Assembly (NCBI GenBank): GCA_031265595.1
Contig: JAISCM010000262.1
Span: 1 to 12,365, forward strand
Origin: Tannerellaceae bacterium
GTDB taxonomy: Bacteria > Bacteroidota > Bacteroidia > Bacteroidales > Tannerellaceae
Length of the DNA stretch: 12,365 bases
Direction of reading: 5' to 3'
The position numbers and the translations under genes are program-made. Each line of letters begins with the position of its first letter. The first letter of the stretch is position 1. Positions 1 through 7,957 of this stretch are shown here, piece by piece. The notes below the pieces were generated by a model that was not told the DNA's origin, made no database searches, and was given only the letters and a program-made list of their open reading frames with translations.

Positions 1-1476
1 TCCCGACGTTTTATTTTTCAGACAGTTATAAATTGAGGAAGAAACCAGTTTCTCATATTGAAGTTTTTTATTTTCGTGTGTAAGTTCTATTTGATAATTA
101 CCATGTCGTAATAATTCCAGTTGTTTTTCCATCAGCGCTTTTTCTGTTTGATCGAGCAGGGTTTCATTCTCTTGCAGTTTATCTGTTAACGATGCTATTT
201 GAAGCATGTTTTCTTTAATACGCTCCTGGCTTTTTTCGTAAAATTCTTTTTGTAACCTAGACTGTCTCTCTCTTGTCAGCACTTCATTTTTTCTACGCTG
301 CCTTTGGTATAAAAAGAATATAATTACGAATAAAATACAGGAGAGAGAAATAATGGTCAGATAAGTTATCAAATGCTGTTTTTTATTATACATCTGTTCC
401 AACTGTTCTTTTTCAGAGGTAATTTTCTGAAAGTTATACAAATTCTGAACCCGCAAACTTTCTTCTCTCTCTTCCTGTTGCGTGATTGAATCTTTATACA
501 AATGATACGTATCTGCATAATCAAGCGCTTGCTTATAATTTTGTCCGGCTTTGGCTATTTGGTATGATCTATAATAAGAGGCCGCTTTTGTAGAAATATT
601 CTTACTTTGTAAACTTTGATTAAGATAGAATAAGGCAGAATCTCCTTTTCCTGTATGCTGATAAAAACGGGCATAGATCAATTTAAGTTGATCCGAAGCT
701 GATTTATCAGGCATTAGCCTTGATATTTCAGACAAACAGGTTGCTGTCTCACTATATTCGCCAATATCAATATATAAAGCCGCTATCTCCGTTAAAGAAG
801 AAAATAAGGCCTTCTGATTGTGTGTCTTTTCCGATAATAGGATCGCCTGTTGGTAATAAAAAGCAGCACTATCAGGTTTCCCCACCGCATGATAAATACG
901 AGCCATATTCCTCAGAACAAAAGGAATTCCAATAGAATCTTTACTATCATATAAATAATGTTCCGATCTCTTATAAGCAAGCATCGCATCATCATAAAGA
1001 TGTAACTGAGTATAGATGCTTCCCATACTATTGTATATACGTGACGCCAGTCTCGCATCATCTCCGGCTGCACTTTCCGCTTTCAGGTAATATTCCAAGG
1101 CATAGGGTATCTCTTTTTGTTCCTGATGGACACGCCCCATATAATAATAAGCTTTGGGTAATTTCCGGTGACCTTTTACACCCTCAAAATATGCCACAGC
1201 CGTCCGTATCAACGAGTCCGACGTAGAATCCGACTTAAACAGACAATAATTCTTATCTCGCGCTTCAGTAAGCAACAGGCAATATTCGGCATAATGAGCT
1301 CTGCTCATTTTTTCGGGAGAGAGTATCGAATCCAACAGAACCAATGCACTATCTGGGTAAGTTTCCATCTGTTTTTCCACCCGAACTAATTCTTCCATAA
1401 CCACACTCTTAGTGCATGCAAAGAATAAAATATATAACAAAAGGATTGTCAAGAATACATAAAATAACTTTTTCAT
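1..1476 (-). CDS. TPR-transmembrane-coiled-coil protein, possible signalling regulator (3' end missing)
   Basis: The frame is open from an ATG at 1476 down to base 1, giving 492 codons with no stop, so the C-terminus lies outside the window. The N-terminus is a hydrophobic signal with a Cys at residue 21 (context FFAC, an imperfect lipobox). Residues about 40-340 are helical, Tyr/Ala-rich repeats typical of tetratricopeptides (for example KAYYYMGRVHQEQ). A single membrane helix spans about 369-390, followed by a charged coiled coil (about 391-475). In Bacteroidetes this layout usually ends in a LuxR-like helix-turn-helix, so TPRs would sense in the periplasm and the tail would act in the cytoplasm. 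That domain is not visible here and the regulatory role is inferred. ATG 1476 is chosen because the signal peptide starts there, although the frame stays open up to 1579. It is divergent from the ABC transporter gene across a 325-bp gap. Confidence 0.85.
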   Translation of the reverse strand, partial: MKKLFYVFLTILLLYILFFACTKSVVMEELVRVEKQMETYPDSALVLLDSILSPEKMSRAHYAEYCLLLTEARDKNYCLFKSDSTSDSLIRTAVAYFEGVKGHRKLPKAYYYMGRVHQEQKEIPYALEYYLKAESAAGDDARLASRIYNSMGSIYTQLHLYDDAMLAYKRSEHYLYDSKDSIGIPFVLRNMARIYHAVGKPDSAAFYYQQAILLSEKTHNQKALFSSLTEIAALYIDIGEYSETATCLSEISRLMPDKSASDQLKLIYARFYQHTGKGDSALFYLNQSLQSKNISTKAASYYRSYQIAKAGQNYKQALDYADTYHLYKDSITQQEEREESLRVQNLYNFQKITSEKEQLEQMYNKKQHLITYLTIISLSCILFVIIFFLYQRQRRKNEVLTRERQSRLQKEFYEKSQERIKENMLQIASLTDKLQENETLLDQTEKALMEKQLELLRHGNYQIELTHENKKLQYEKLVSSSIYNCLKNKTSG

Positions 1477-1801
1477 TCGGCGATAAAGTATAAGTTTAAT
1501 AAAAATATACAGGCGCAAGTTAGTATTTTTTTTTGAAAAATCAACATGATTCGTATAGTTACATTCTTTTTGAACCCGTTAGCGGAATTGGCCGTGTTTG
1601 CTTTCGGGAAATAACTTCCCTTAGTCGATTAACAGCGTTAGCAGTTGTTCCTACTGCTAATTGTCGAGTAACACGTAAGTACTGGACATATTCTTCTATG
1701 TCTGAATCTCCGAAAATAAATTCATGCTAAAATTAATAGAAGAAATTAAAAATAAAATAGTTATTTTGCATTGCATTGAATCTCTGATCTGCTATTAAGA
1801 A
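1477..1801. other. Intergenic gap between divergent genes
   Basis: This 325-bp stretch separates the TPR protein gene (minus) from the ABC transporter gene (plus), so it should hold both promoters. Apart from the coding-like fragment at 1559-1726 it is very AT-rich. Near 1760-1770 on the plus strand there is TTATTTTG, one base off the Bacteroidetes -7 consensus TAnnTTTG, but no convincing TTTG lies 19-21 bp upstream. On the minus strand TAACTTGC near 1510-1525 is a weaker partial match. I see no RNA gene or riboswitch. Confidence 0.4.
1559..1726 (-). pseudogene. 55-codon coding-like fragment without a start codon
   Basis: On the minus strand an open segment begins right after a TAG (1727-1729) and ends at TAA (1559-1561). 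Its only ATG is the last sense codon. The peptide reads like protein: an acidic start, then helix-like DIEEYVQYLRVTRQL and NAVNRLREVISRKQ, and a basic tail. It is clearly richer in GC than the AT-rich DNA around it and uses Arg CGA repeatedly. The helical part vaguely resembles the N-terminal SAM-like domain of tyrosine recombinases, but I cannot identify a family. A gene remnant is the best reading. An overlapping plus-strand frame (1533-1730) begins only with TTG and looks like the shadow. Confidence 0.35.
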
Positions 1802-4681
1802 ATGAATGAAAGTATACTGAACGGATTGTTAAACTTGTTTGCCGTATTTGCGTCTGTTGCGAAAATAGAAAACAGTCAGGCTGTTAATACCGTTCACTCC
1901 TACCTTTCCAGCCATTTCGGGGTACGTTCGCATGACGAATACATTAAATTATATACCGAATTAAGGAGTATATACGATGATGCGGAATTTGCTATCGACA
2001 AGGAAGATATTGTCCGAAAGATATGCGAACAAATGAAAGTTCAGTTGACGTCTGAGGAACAATTACTGCTATTGATACGTTTCATTGAATTTGCTCACAA
2101 TAACAGCGACGGGTCAGGCGGGCATCTAAAACTATTCCGCTTGGTAGCAACGATATTCTCCGTTCTTCCGGGTGAATTTGATGATATATTCGCATTTGTT
2201 CTCGGCATGCCATCACCTTATATACTCACCATTAGCGGCACGACAAAAGAACATACAAACCATATCGTCAGGGAAGGCATGGAGGGCTGTATCCGCGTAT
2301 GGTTCATCAGGCGGTTTGAGCGATATATCTTTACTTATAAAGGAAATAGCTCCGTTTTTGTAAATGATATTTCGGTTTCTTCGGATATTTTCTATACCTG
2401 GCAACATAGCAGCGTGGTGAAAGGACCGCTCTTTCTGCCGGTATATTATAGCGATTTACAAGCTGTTTTTACGAAAGACAAACATACGGAAATTGTCAGC
2501 CTGTCCGGACGGGACATTGATTTCACGTTCGACAAGAGTACTAACGGGATCCATGATTTCTCTTTTGACCTCAAATCCGGACAATTAGTTGCCATTATGG
2601 GAGGAAGCGGCGTCGGCAAGTCTACCTTGCTCGGCCTTATGAACGGCAGCATATACCCCGACAAGGGTACCATTACAATCAACGGACATCCGGTTGGCTC
2701 TCCCGAAGCCAGGCAGTTGATCGGATTTGTGCCGCAAGACGACCTGTTAATAGAAGAGCTGACCGTTTATCAGAACCTTCTGTTTACCGCCCGCCTTTGC
2801 TTCGCCCGCCTTTCGAAGGAAGAAATAGAAGCGCGTGTTGCGAATGTCCTGGCGGATCTGGGACTGACGGAGATCAGCGCCCTGCAAGTAGGATCGCCCA
2901 TCCGTAAAACAATCAGCGGCGGACAACGCAAACGGCTCAATATTGCACTGGAACTTATCCGTGAACCGGCCATCCTTTACCTCGACGAGCCTACATCGGG
3001 ACTGTCTTCCTCCGATTCGGAAAAGGTAATGATCCTGCTGAAAGAGCAAACGCATCGTGGGCGTCTGGTTGTGGTAAACATACATCAACCTTCGTCGGAT
3101 ATATATAAACTGTTCGACAGGTTATGGCTGCTGGATAAAGGCGGCTACCCCATTTACGACGGTAATCCGATAGAAGCCATCACCTACTTTAAACAGGTAG
3201 CCAACTATACCGACCAGAACATCAGCGTTTGCAGTGCCTGCGGAAATGTAAATCCCGAACTGATATTACAGATCATCGACTCAAAAAAGATAGACGATTC
3301 GGGAAACCAAACCGATATGCGTAAATTCACTCCCAAAGAATGGCACGAAATGTATCTGACCCGGCTCCCTTCATTCAAACCGGTAGCGAAAGAAAAACTG
3401 CCTGACAACAAACAACAGAAGCCTTCGCCGTTCAAACAATTCTTGATCTTTACGGAGCGGAATGTACGTGCAAAGATCACCAACCGGCAATACCTTACCA
3501 TTGCACTGCTGGAAGCGCCCCTGCTTGCCCTGATCGTTGCGCTGCTGACAAAATTTACAGACGAAGGCGTCTATACCTTGTCGGGGAATAAGAACTTTAT
3601 TTCTTACATCTTCATGTCTGTCATCGTAGCCACGCTTATCGGACTGAGCGTTAGTGCAGAAGAGATTATCAGAGACCGGACGGTACTGAAGCGCGAACGT
3701 TTTCTGCGCCTTAGCCGGAGTAGCTACCTTAGCTCCAAGCTATTCTACCTGTTCCTCCTGTCGGGCATTCAAACGCTTTTGTTTATCTGGGTGGGAAATA
3801 CGGTCATAGAAGTAGGCAAAGAAATGTTTACCACCTGGTGGAGCGTTTTGTGGGTTACAGCCTTTCTGGCTAACCTTACAGGGCTTTGGTTGTCGCAAAC
3901 GTTGAGTTCTCTTGTGGCTATCTACATTACAATACCCCTGTTGCTTATCCCGCAGATACTTCTCTGTGGCGTAGTAATCAAATTCGACGACCTGAATACG
4001 GGTGCTTCCGATAAGAACGTAGTGCCCCTTATCGGCGAAATAATCCCTTCGCGCTGGGCTTTCGAAGCATTAATGGTAGAGCAATTCAGTAACAACGCCT
4101 ATAACAAACCATTTTTCCCAATCGAGAAAGAGAAGTTCCTTGCCCAATACTACAAGGATATACATCTGGACCGAGTACGCAGCTTCTCCAAACGATACAG
4201 CGACGAAATACCCATACTAAGCAAAGCTGCCCGGATAAATCTCCCTGCCAAGGGAGAATCACACACTACCTATCTGAACAAAATAGATTCGGCCCTGAAA
4301 GTAAGAGCGCACAACTTTACCGCCTTATTGGATAAAACCATTGAAAGCATTGTCCGTGAAAAAGGCAGTGACCAACTGAACAGGTTGAAGAAAAGACACC
4401 ATAATGCCGCTATTGAAGACGTAGTAACAGGAACGGCTACCGGGCATTTTTACAAAGAAAGTAATAACCGCATCTGGCCGAAAGTAGGCCTGATCTACAT
4501 TGAGCCGGACAATCAATGGGGAAGAGCCGCCTTTTACAGTCACAAAAAGAATATCGGGGGAACTTATATTTCCACGTATAATTTTAATTTATTGATACTC
4601 GGTTTCTTTGCTATTTTGGCTATAATCGTTATATTCGCAGCGTTTCCCGGAAGGTATTTTAAAGAACGGAATGAATATTAA
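1802..4681 (+). CDS. ABCG-type ABC transporter with extra N-terminal modules
   Basis: A fused ATPase-permease of 959 residues. Residues about 1-135 are helical and resemble TerB-like domains. About 145-235 is beta-rich and could be a diverged FHA-like fold (inferred). The ATPase follows with Walker A GGSGVGKST (267-275, Lys273), Q-loop Gln312, signature ISGGQ (371-375), Walker B ending Asp395-Glu396, and H-loop His428. The signature-to-Walker B region and the NIHQPSS motif match the ABCG/White family. Membrane helices lie at about 566-586, 600-618, 647-668, 679-700 and 704-726, with a last one at about 928-950. A hydrophilic region of about 200 residues separates helices 5 and 6, much longer than the matching loop in eukaryotic ABCG proteins. 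By ABCG topology that loop faces the periplasm and the ATPase the cytoplasm. The substrate is unknown; export is inferred from the family. The lipoprotein gene follows after 27 bp. Confidence 0.9.
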   Translation: MNESILNGLLNLFAVFASVAKIENSQAVNTVHSYLSSHFGVRSHDEYIKLYTELRSIYDDAEFAIDKEDIVRKICEQMKVQLTSEEQLLLLIRFIEFAHNNSDGSGGHLKLFRLVATIFSVLPGEFDDIFAFVLGMPSPYILTISGTTKEHTNHIVREGMEGCIRVWFIRRFERYIFTYKGNSSVFVNDISVSSDIFYTWQHSSVVKGPLFLPVYYSDLQAVFTKDKHTEIVSLSGRDIDFTFDKSTNGIHDFSFDLKSGQLVAIMGGSGVGKSTLLGLMNGSIYPDKGTITINGHPVGSPEARQLIGFVPQDDLLIEELTVYQNLLFTARLCFARLSKEEIEARVANVLADLGLTEISALQVGSPIRKTISGGQRKRLNIALELIREPAILYLDEPTSGLSSSDSEKVMILLKEQTHRGRLVVVNIHQPSSDIYKLFDRLWLLDKGGYPIYDGNPIEAITYFKQVANYTDQNISVCSACGNVNPELILQIIDSKKIDDSGNQTDMRKFTPKEWHEMYLTRLPSFKPVAKEKLPDNKQQKPSPFKQFLIFTERNVRAKITNRQYLTIALLEAPLLALIVALLTKFTDEGVYTLSGNKNFISYIFMSVIVATLIGLSVSAEEIIRDRTVLKRERFLRLSRSSYLSSKLFYLFLLSGIQTLLFIWVGNTVIEVGKEMFTTWWSVLWVTAFLANLTGLWLSQTLSSLVAIYITIPLLLIPQILLCGVVIKFDDLNTGASDKNVVPLIGEIIPSRWAFEALMVEQFSNNAYNKPFFPIEKEKFLAQYYKDIHLDRVRSFSKRYSDEIPILSKAARINLPAKGESHTTYLNKIDSALKVRAHNFTALLDKTIESIVREKGSDQLNRLKKRHHNAAIEDVVTGTATGHFYKESNNRIWPKVGLIYIEPDNQWGRAAFYSHKKNIGGTYISTYNFNLLILGFFAILAIIVIFAAFPGRYFKERNEY

Positions 4682-4708
4682 AAATATAAATTACAAACAT
4701 TGAACATT

Positions 4709-5527
4709 ATGAAAACAAGTTTTATCAGCCTGATTACCCTTGTGGTATTTATCTTCTGTCTGTCTTCGTGTGGAGGGAAAAAAACAGAAAACAAGATCGA
4801 AGAAGCTGCTGTGATAGCCGGCAATGTACCCAAGAGCCTGCTGACGGAAGAAGTAAAAGCAGAAACCGTACAGTTGCTGAACGATATGCCGGCATCGGAA
4901 ATCCCTTACCGTATCGCTACCGGAGAAGTATCCATTGGCGTGGGCGACACAAAATTCATGCTGCCCATAGCAAAAGCCTCCGAACTGACGTCTGCTTCAC
5001 AAAAAGCACGTGCCTGCGGAATCTATTTTGCCGACTACAGCGTATTGAAAGCAATGGGACAAAGCACGGCCGAACTTGAAACCGTATTGACCAAACTAAC
5101 CTCTGACCTTGACATAACATTCGTAATGAATGTATTGAACGAATCGGCCCCGGAGAATGCCTCCAAGGAAGAATTTGCTCAATTCCTTCAAAACAGAGAG
5201 AGCTATATCTTGCAGGAAATGGTAAACAATGATAAAATAGACGTACAGATAGAAATGCTGAGCGGTATTGCTGCCGAGACAGCCTGCGTATATGCTAATC
5301 CCTCATTGGTAGTGAAAGGAGACGCTACAACAGCCGGTTTGTCCGACAATATGATGAAACGCTTCGATACGCTAAGCGAGATCACAACCGACCTGGCAGC
5401 CTATTATCCTGATTTGAAAGAATCTGGCGAGACTATCCAACCGCTGAAAGATTATATTACCTCCATTCAAACAGCCAGAAATGCCAATGCCGAAATAACC
5501 GCTATCCGCGATGCGTTAGTAAAATAA
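4709..5527 (+). CDS. Uncharacterised lipoprotein linked to the ABC transporter
   Basis: A 272-residue protein of no family I recognise. It starts with a clear lipoprotein signal: MKTS, a hydrophobic stretch, and lipobox LSSC with the acylated Cys at residue 21, followed by GGKK and an acidic, helix-rich body. A TTG at 4700 would add three residues, but ATG 4709 puts the signal peptide directly at the N-terminus and is preferred. Two further Cys lie in the mature part (near RACGIYF and ETACVYA), so a disulfide is possible. The 27-bp spacing behind the transporter gene and the terminator just downstream suggest they are co-transcribed. It may be an accessory or substrate-binding partner of the transporter, perhaps meeting its large periplasmic loop; this rests on context alone. 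Confidence 0.8.
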   Translation: MKTSFISLITLVVFIFCLSSCGGKKTENKIEEAAVIAGNVPKSLLTEEVKAETVQLLNDMPASEIPYRIATGEVSIGVGDTKFMLPIAKASELTSASQKARACGIYFADYSVLKAMGQSTAELETVLTKLTSDLDITFVMNVLNESAPENASKEEFAQFLQNRESYILQEMVNNDKIDVQIEMLSGIAAETACVYANPSLVVKGDATTAGLSDNMMKRFDTLSEITTDLAAYYPDLKESGETIQPLKDYITSIQTARNANAEITAIRDALVK

Positions 5528-5550
5528 ATAACGACATTTGCACAGAGAAT

Positions 5551-5583
5551 AAAAAAGGATGCTTTTACGGGCATCCTTTTTTT
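5551..5583. terminator. Bidirectional intrinsic terminator
   Basis: A run of A, then GGATGC (5557-5562), an 8-base loop, GCATCC (5571-5576), and a run of seven T. The A/T flanks extend the stem and make it work in both directions. It lies between the stop of the lipoprotein gene (plus) and the stop of the M48 protease gene (minus), which converge here. Confidence 0.85.
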
Positions 5584-5590
5584 GTACAGG

Positions 5591-6385
5591 TTATTTTTTG
5601 TAGTATTTCATAGCGTCCGGCAAGTATTTCTGCAATTCTACGATGCGGTTAGCGTCACTGGGATGCGTACTCATTATTTCGGGAGTCCCGCCGCTTTTTC
5701 CCTGTGCCATTTTCTGCCAGAATGTAATTGCAGCCTGAGGGTTATATCCGGCAATGGCCATAAATATCAAACCCATATGATCGGCTTCGTATTCGTGTTT
5801 GCGCGAATAAGGGAGCATTACGCCATATTGAGCGCCCAAGCCATATACGGTACTTGCCACACTCTGCACGGCCTGGGATTTGCTGCTAACAGCCGTTCCC
5901 AAAATAGCCGCTCCGTATTCCGTCATCAATTGCTGGCTCATCCGTTCATTGGAGTGTTTGGCCACGGCATGTGCCACCTCGTGCCCCATGATAGCGCCCA
6001 ATTCGTCGTCTGAAGAAATAAAATTCATAATCCCTTCATACACTACAATCTTTCCGCCCGGCATACAGAAGGCGTTAATATCGGCGCTTTGCACCAAATG
6101 AAACTCCCAAGAAAAGTTTTTGATTTCTGCTTCCAAGCCATTCGATTTCAGATAAGTCTCCGTTGCTGCTGCAATCTTCTTTCCTACCCTTATAACCTGG
6201 TTGGTCATTGCCTGATTAGTAGAAAGCTTTGCCGATTTAATATAGTCGTTGTATTGTGTCAGGCTGGCTGTTAATACCTCCTGGTCGCCAACCAGCAATA
6301 CTTGTTTTCGCCCTGTCAAAGGAACGCTCCCGCAACTGCTTAAAAGTAAAAGGGTAATAATAAATAAACCACATAATCTTTTCAT
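5591..6385 (-). CDS. M48-family zinc metalloprotease lipoprotein
   Basis: A 264-residue periplasmic, membrane-anchored peptidase. The N-terminus is a signal peptide with lipobox LSSC (Cys18), followed by PLTGRKQ, a segment often seen just after the anchor in M48 lipoproteins. The zinc site is HEVAH (135-139), and the third ligand is most likely Glu198 of EYEAD, as in the family's HExxH plus ExxxD pattern. The C-terminal STHPSDANRI (239-248) matches the conserved loop whose His acts as an active-site switch in E. coli BepA; here it is His241. The size fits the short E. coli YcaL/LoiP-like members without TPRs. Such proteins degrade or help assemble outer-membrane proteins; the target here is unknown. 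It appears to be a single-gene unit with its own promoter in the 6386-6567 gap. Confidence 0.92.
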   Translation of the reverse strand: MKRLCGLFIITLLLLSSCGSVPLTGRKQVLLVGDQEVLTASLTQYNDYIKSAKLSTNQAMTNQVIRVGKKIAAATETYLKSNGLEAEIKNFSWEFHLVQSADINAFCMPGGKIVVYEGIMNFISSDDELGAIMGHEVAHAVAKHSNERMSQQLMTEYGAAILGTAVSSKSQAVQSVASTVYGLGAQYGVMLPYSRKHEYEADHMGLIFMAIAGYNPQAAITFWQKMAQGKSGGTPEIMSTHPSDANRIVELQKYLPDAMKYYKK

Positions 6386-6446
6386 ATCGCTTTTTCTTTT
6401 TAACGTTAAAAATGTCTGTAAATATACAACTTTTTGACTTCAACCT

Positions 6447-6465
6447 AATCAGGAAAAAATCAGGA
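6447..6465. repeat. Tandem direct repeat AATCAGGA, 11-bp period
   Basis: The octamer AATCAGGA occurs at 6447-6454 and again at 6458-6465, so the copies start 11 bp apart, about one helical turn. They lie in the gap between the divergent protease and porin genes, where a regulator dimer could bind two sites on the same DNA face. The repeat is seen directly; a regulatory role is only a possibility. Confidence 0.3.
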
Positions 6466-6512
6466 TGAACACTATTTAACACCCGTATAATAACCATACA
6501 CAAACAAAATCG

Positions 6513-6529
6513 GTTGTTATATATACAAC
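6513..6529. promoter_or_regulatory. Short palindrome upstream of the porin gene
   Basis: GTTGT and ACAAC flank an AT-only 7-bp centre (TATATAT), about 38 bp before the start of the porin gene. It could be an operator or overlap the core promoter. The 5-bp arms are short enough to occur by chance in AT-rich DNA. Confidence 0.25.
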
Positions 6530-6567
6530 GTAAGTCGATTAAACACAAAACTTAAATAATAAGAGAC

Positions 6568-7842
6568 ATGGAAAAATGGTTTTTAATTTATCTGGGATTA
6601 CTATTGCATGCCTTCGGAATGGCACAAAGCAAAGGTGACGCAGATACTATAAACAACGAATTGTCTGTAGCCTTTCAACTGCGTCCGCGCGTTGAATACC
6701 GCAATGGCGCCCTGTTCCCCAAGTCGGACGACAGCGAGGCGAACGGGATCATCAACAACCGCGCCCGTTTATCCACACAGTACAGGCATAACAAACTCTC
6801 CTTTGGGTTATCCGTCCAACACGTAGGGCTGTGGGGAAAAGACGCTTCCATCTATAAAGACGACCACTTCACGCTTAACGAAGCCTGGGTAAACATGGTC
6901 TTCGGAAACGGTTTCTTCGCCAAATTAGGCCGCCAAACGCTCGTATATGACAACGAGCGCCTCCTCAGTGCTATTGATTGGAACATCTCGGGACGATTCC
7001 ACAATGCCCTCAAACTTGGTTACGAAACTTCCACGAATCAGCTTCACCTCATAGCAGCCTTCGACTACGCATCTGGGGATAAGCCCTATAAAAACCTGCA
7101 AACAGCCTGGTATCACCACATCGTAAACAAAGAGTTTTCTCTTTCCTTCATCGCCATAAACATAGGACGTAAAGCCGGAAATGCCGGAGAAACCAGGTTG
7201 ACAACCCGCTATTTGCAGACAGCAGGGACCAACTTCTTATACAAGCCCGGCAATGTTTCCGTCTACGGAACCCTCTACTACCAGACAGGATATACGGTAA
7301 CAAACCGGAAAGTATCCGCCTTTATGTGGGCGCTAAATGCAAACTATCAGATCAATCCCGCCTGGAAACTACTGATAGCCACCGACTACCTGAGCGGTAA
7401 TAAAGCTAACAGCCATGCCGGCAGCACCAAAAGCAACGCCTTCGACCCTCTCTACGGATCACATCATAAGTATTACGGGACCATGGATTACTTCTACGCC
7501 TCTCCTTTCATCAATGGGTTAGCACCCGGCTTGTGGGATAATCAGGCAGGCGTTACCTTCAATCCTTCCTCCAACGTATCCCTGCTCTTTAACTATCATT
7601 ATTTCCTCACAGCAACAGACGTATATGTAAAAAACAAGAAGCAACCCAAAGCCTTAGGCTCGGAAATCGACCTCCAGGTAAACTGGGACATACTAAAAGA
7701 CATAAGCCTCTCGGCAGGATACTCCACCATGCTCGGTACAAACACCATGAAAGCAGTAAAAGGAGGCAATCCCAGCCGTTGGCAAGACTGGGTCTGGCTA
7801 TCCGTAAATATCAACCCAAAAGTATTTATTTCTAAATGGTAA
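6568..7842 (+). CDS. Alginate-export-family outer-membrane beta-barrel porin
   Basis: A 424-residue protein with an N-terminal signal peptide (hydrophobic stretch ending about residue 20, GMAQSKG) and then alternating polar/aromatic strands typical of outer-membrane barrels. Residues about 110-150 carry the pattern of the Alginate_exp family: a strand ending LGRQTLVYDNERLL, then DWNISGRFHNALKL, matching the family's usual RQ...YDDER...GxxDW...R.FDALR layout. The C-terminus ends in a strand of alternating hydrophobic residues and an aromatic Trp, as outer-membrane proteins do. The family is named for Pseudomonas AlgE, but Bacteroidetes members are generic diffusion porins, so an alginate substrate should not be assumed. 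The esterase gene follows after 115 bp with its own candidate promoter. Confidence 0.85.
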   Translation: MEKWFLIYLGLLLHAFGMAQSKGDADTINNELSVAFQLRPRVEYRNGALFPKSDDSEANGIINNRARLSTQYRHNKLSFGLSVQHVGLWGKDASIYKDDHFTLNEAWVNMVFGNGFFAKLGRQTLVYDNERLLSAIDWNISGRFHNALKLGYETSTNQLHLIAAFDYASGDKPYKNLQTAWYHHIVNKEFSLSFIAINIGRKAGNAGETRLTTRYLQTAGTNFLYKPGNVSVYGTLYYQTGYTVTNRKVSAFMWALNANYQINPAWKLLIATDYLSGNKANSHAGSTKSNAFDPLYGSHHKYYGTMDYFYASPFINGLAPGLWDNQAGVTFNPSSNVSLLFNYHYFLTATDVYVKNKKQPKALGSEIDLQVNWDILKDISLSAGYSTMLGTNTMKAVKGGNPSRWQDWVWLSVNINPKVFISKW

Positions 7843-7868
7843 ACTATTTCACTATAATTGAAAAACAC

Positions 7869-7876
7869 TATATTTG
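7869..7876 (+). promoter_or_regulatory. Candidate Bacteroidetes -7 promoter element
   Basis: TATATTTG matches the Bacteroidetes -7 consensus TAnnTTTG exactly. About 18 bp upstream lies TTTC, one base from the -33 consensus TTTG. Transcription would start near 7883 and give a leader of roughly 75 bases before the esterase gene. It would drive the esterase and HAD genes separately from the porin. Confidence 0.5.
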
Positions 7877-7957
7877 CACACATAGAACGTTACAATTAAA
7901 GTAATAACAATAGAGTATCGTACAATATGAATCATCTAATCTATAAACTTCACTGCA

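Noticed and set aside
1533..1730. Plus-strand 65-codon frame upstream of the transporter
   Set aside because: It begins with TTG only, and its peptide looks like the antisense shadow of the more protein-like minus-strand segment.
4240..4257. Hairpin TCTCCCT-GCCA-AGGGAGA inside the transporter gene
   Set aside because: A 7-bp stem in mid-gene without a T run; probably chance.
4700..4708. TTG start three codons before the lipoprotein ATG
   Set aside because: The ATG at 4709 begins a standard lipoprotein signal; the extra residues add nothing.
5582..6013. Plus-strand 143-codon frame opposite the protease gene
   Set aside because: It is antisense to a clear M48 protease with intact catalytic motifs and has no recognisable features of its own.
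6419..6426. TATATTTA on the minus strand as promoter of the M48 protease gene
   Set aside because: One base off the -7 consensus, but no -33 element at the right distance; too weak to call.
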